Shown here: piece by piece, positions 63,068 to 64,000 of the stretch | How positions within the stretch are numbered: the first letter of the stretch is position 1 | How the letters are laid out: each line of letters opens with the position of its first letter | NCBI GenBank assembly: GCA_030686995.1 | Contig: CM060706.1 | Span: 138,471,005-138,535,004 of the forward strand | Length of the DNA: 64,000 bases | Direction: 5' to 3' | Origin: Artemisia argyi | Taxonomy: Eukaryota > Streptophyta > Magnoliopsida > Asterales > Asteraceae | Program-made: the position numbers and the translations under genes | The notes under the pieces: model-generated | Databases searched by the model: none | What the model saw: only the letters and a program-made list of their open reading frames with translations | Told to the model about the DNA's origin: nothing

Positions 63068-63958
63068 AGTGTTCTGGAGACTGGTTTTCCCAATGTGCCT
63101 GAATATGTGAAAGGTCTCAACATTATAATCTATTCATAGTGTCTTAATTTACATTTTTTGTCAGATTCATGGTCTGTATCAGTATCTAGTTTTTAGTGTT
63201 GTGTAATTCAGAATAAACAACCAGACGTAAGCCTCGGCATTTATGATTTATTTCATTGTGGATAAACCATGGTCGGCTGCTTTTTTTAATTTATGTCAAG
63301 TTTCAGTGGGTTTGTCAACTAGTAACCTTTGCAAAAGGTAAAAGATCTTCCGCAATTTCATGTATGTTTTTATCTAATTATCATTGGATCATGTACGAGT
63401 CCAATCTCAGCATGCGTTTTCATAGAGTTATCAAATAGCCGGTGACTCAGATCTAATCATGCAACTCTTTAAACACAGATATTTTCATATATCGTCATCA
63501 ATCATCATGTAGTTGATCTTCATTTTCAGTTTGCGAGTCTTCATATATTCATTGAAAGAAGTATTTCTTTACAAAAAAATAAAGTTTTGTGGAGTAGTTC
63601 TTAGTCATTGTCATTTTCCCTTAAAGTGAGGCAAGCATTATGAGTTGTCTACTTGTTTTGACACTTTTGTGTAAGTCTTCAAAGTATGAAGTAATAATAA
63701 AGTTATCAAGTTTATAAAGTTAAATAAAACTAACCTTTAAAAAAATACTTTCGTCATTTACGTCTCATAATAAATGTCTACAATATATGTCACGTTTACT
63801 TTTTACTTACTTTTTGCTCGGTAAATTTGGAATTTGATCACAATAATACTCAATCTCGTCAGACATTTTACAGTAATTTGAAATTTGATGCTTATTTTAA
63901 AACAAATTTAAATAGAAAGGTGAACAAAAGTAAAGTACATAAAATATACTTTCATTTA
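63068..63958 (+). other. KDSA 3' flank
   Basis: The 3' untranslated region and downstream DNA. AATAAA at about 63212 is a plausible polyadenylation signal about 145 bases after the stop; another AATAATAAA lies near 63691. No further gene is visible; the frame 63256..63438 is unsupported. Confidence 0.6.
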
Positions 63959-64000
63959 AGGGGTGTTTGTTTAAGCTTATAAGTAGCTTATGAGCTTATT
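63959..64000 (+). mobile_element. start of a hAT-like MITE, cut by the window edge
   Basis: GGGGTGTTTGTTTAAGC followed by a short palindrome-rich run (AAGCTTATAAGTAGCTTATGAG) is the common opening of small hAT MITEs in dicots. The other end is outside the window. Confidence 0.5.

Overview
The window is nuclear DNA of a flowering plant, most likely a eudicot. It is AT-rich and full of long microsatellites and LTR retrotransposons, and its single intact gene is split by GT-AG introns. The style of the LTRs recalls Asteraceae genomes, but that is an impression, not a demonstrated fact.

The one intact host gene is at the right end: KDSA (59157..63067, + strand, 13 coding exons, 290 aa), encoding 2-dehydro-3-deoxyphosphooctonate aldolase (KDO-8-phosphate synthase). 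Nearly everything else is transposable-element (TE) DNA.

Left part (1..20.1 kb), a patchwork of old insertions: a Copia-type LTR (1739..2104); a GC-rich block that may be organelle-derived (2105..2921); an LTR plus degraded internal region of a SIRE-like element on the - strand (2922..about 8400) with two extra, decayed ORFs; a broken Copia RT/RNase H gene interrupted by a solo LTR (10526..11923, TSD GTTGC) whose promoter carries five TGACG-N-CGTCA palindromes; a Mutator-like element with long inverted repeats (12791..15926) that holds a LINE end, an unknown coding fragment and a hAT element (14526..15413, TSD TTTATGTT); and a second Mutator-like element (18942..20074, TSD TATTATTTA).

Middle and right (20.6..58.8 kb), one nested insertion that can be taken apart base by base. 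A small MITE-like repeat (20627..58837) was split by a Ty3/gypsy element on the - strand (20713..58739, TSD GCGGT). The 3' LTR of that element was split by a CACTA transposon (22747..49053, TSD TGA). The CACTA was then hit twice: by an Athila-like Ty3/gypsy element (24264..39078, TSD AACAC, LTRs about 3.8 kb), and by a solo LTR (43031..46164, TSD GTAAC) that landed inside an exon of the CACTA transposase gene. The sister LTR of the outer gypsy element (55730..58739) lacks the CACTA and so preserves the empty site.

None of the TE genes is intact. The Athila-like element has lost catalytic residues in both reverse transcriptase and integrase, and the outer gypsy element has only scraps of gag and integrase. 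Yet both have closely similar LTR pairs, which suggests they were mobilised in trans. I found no CRISPR array, tRNA, rRNA or unknown multi-gene system. The novelty here lies in the TE architecture.
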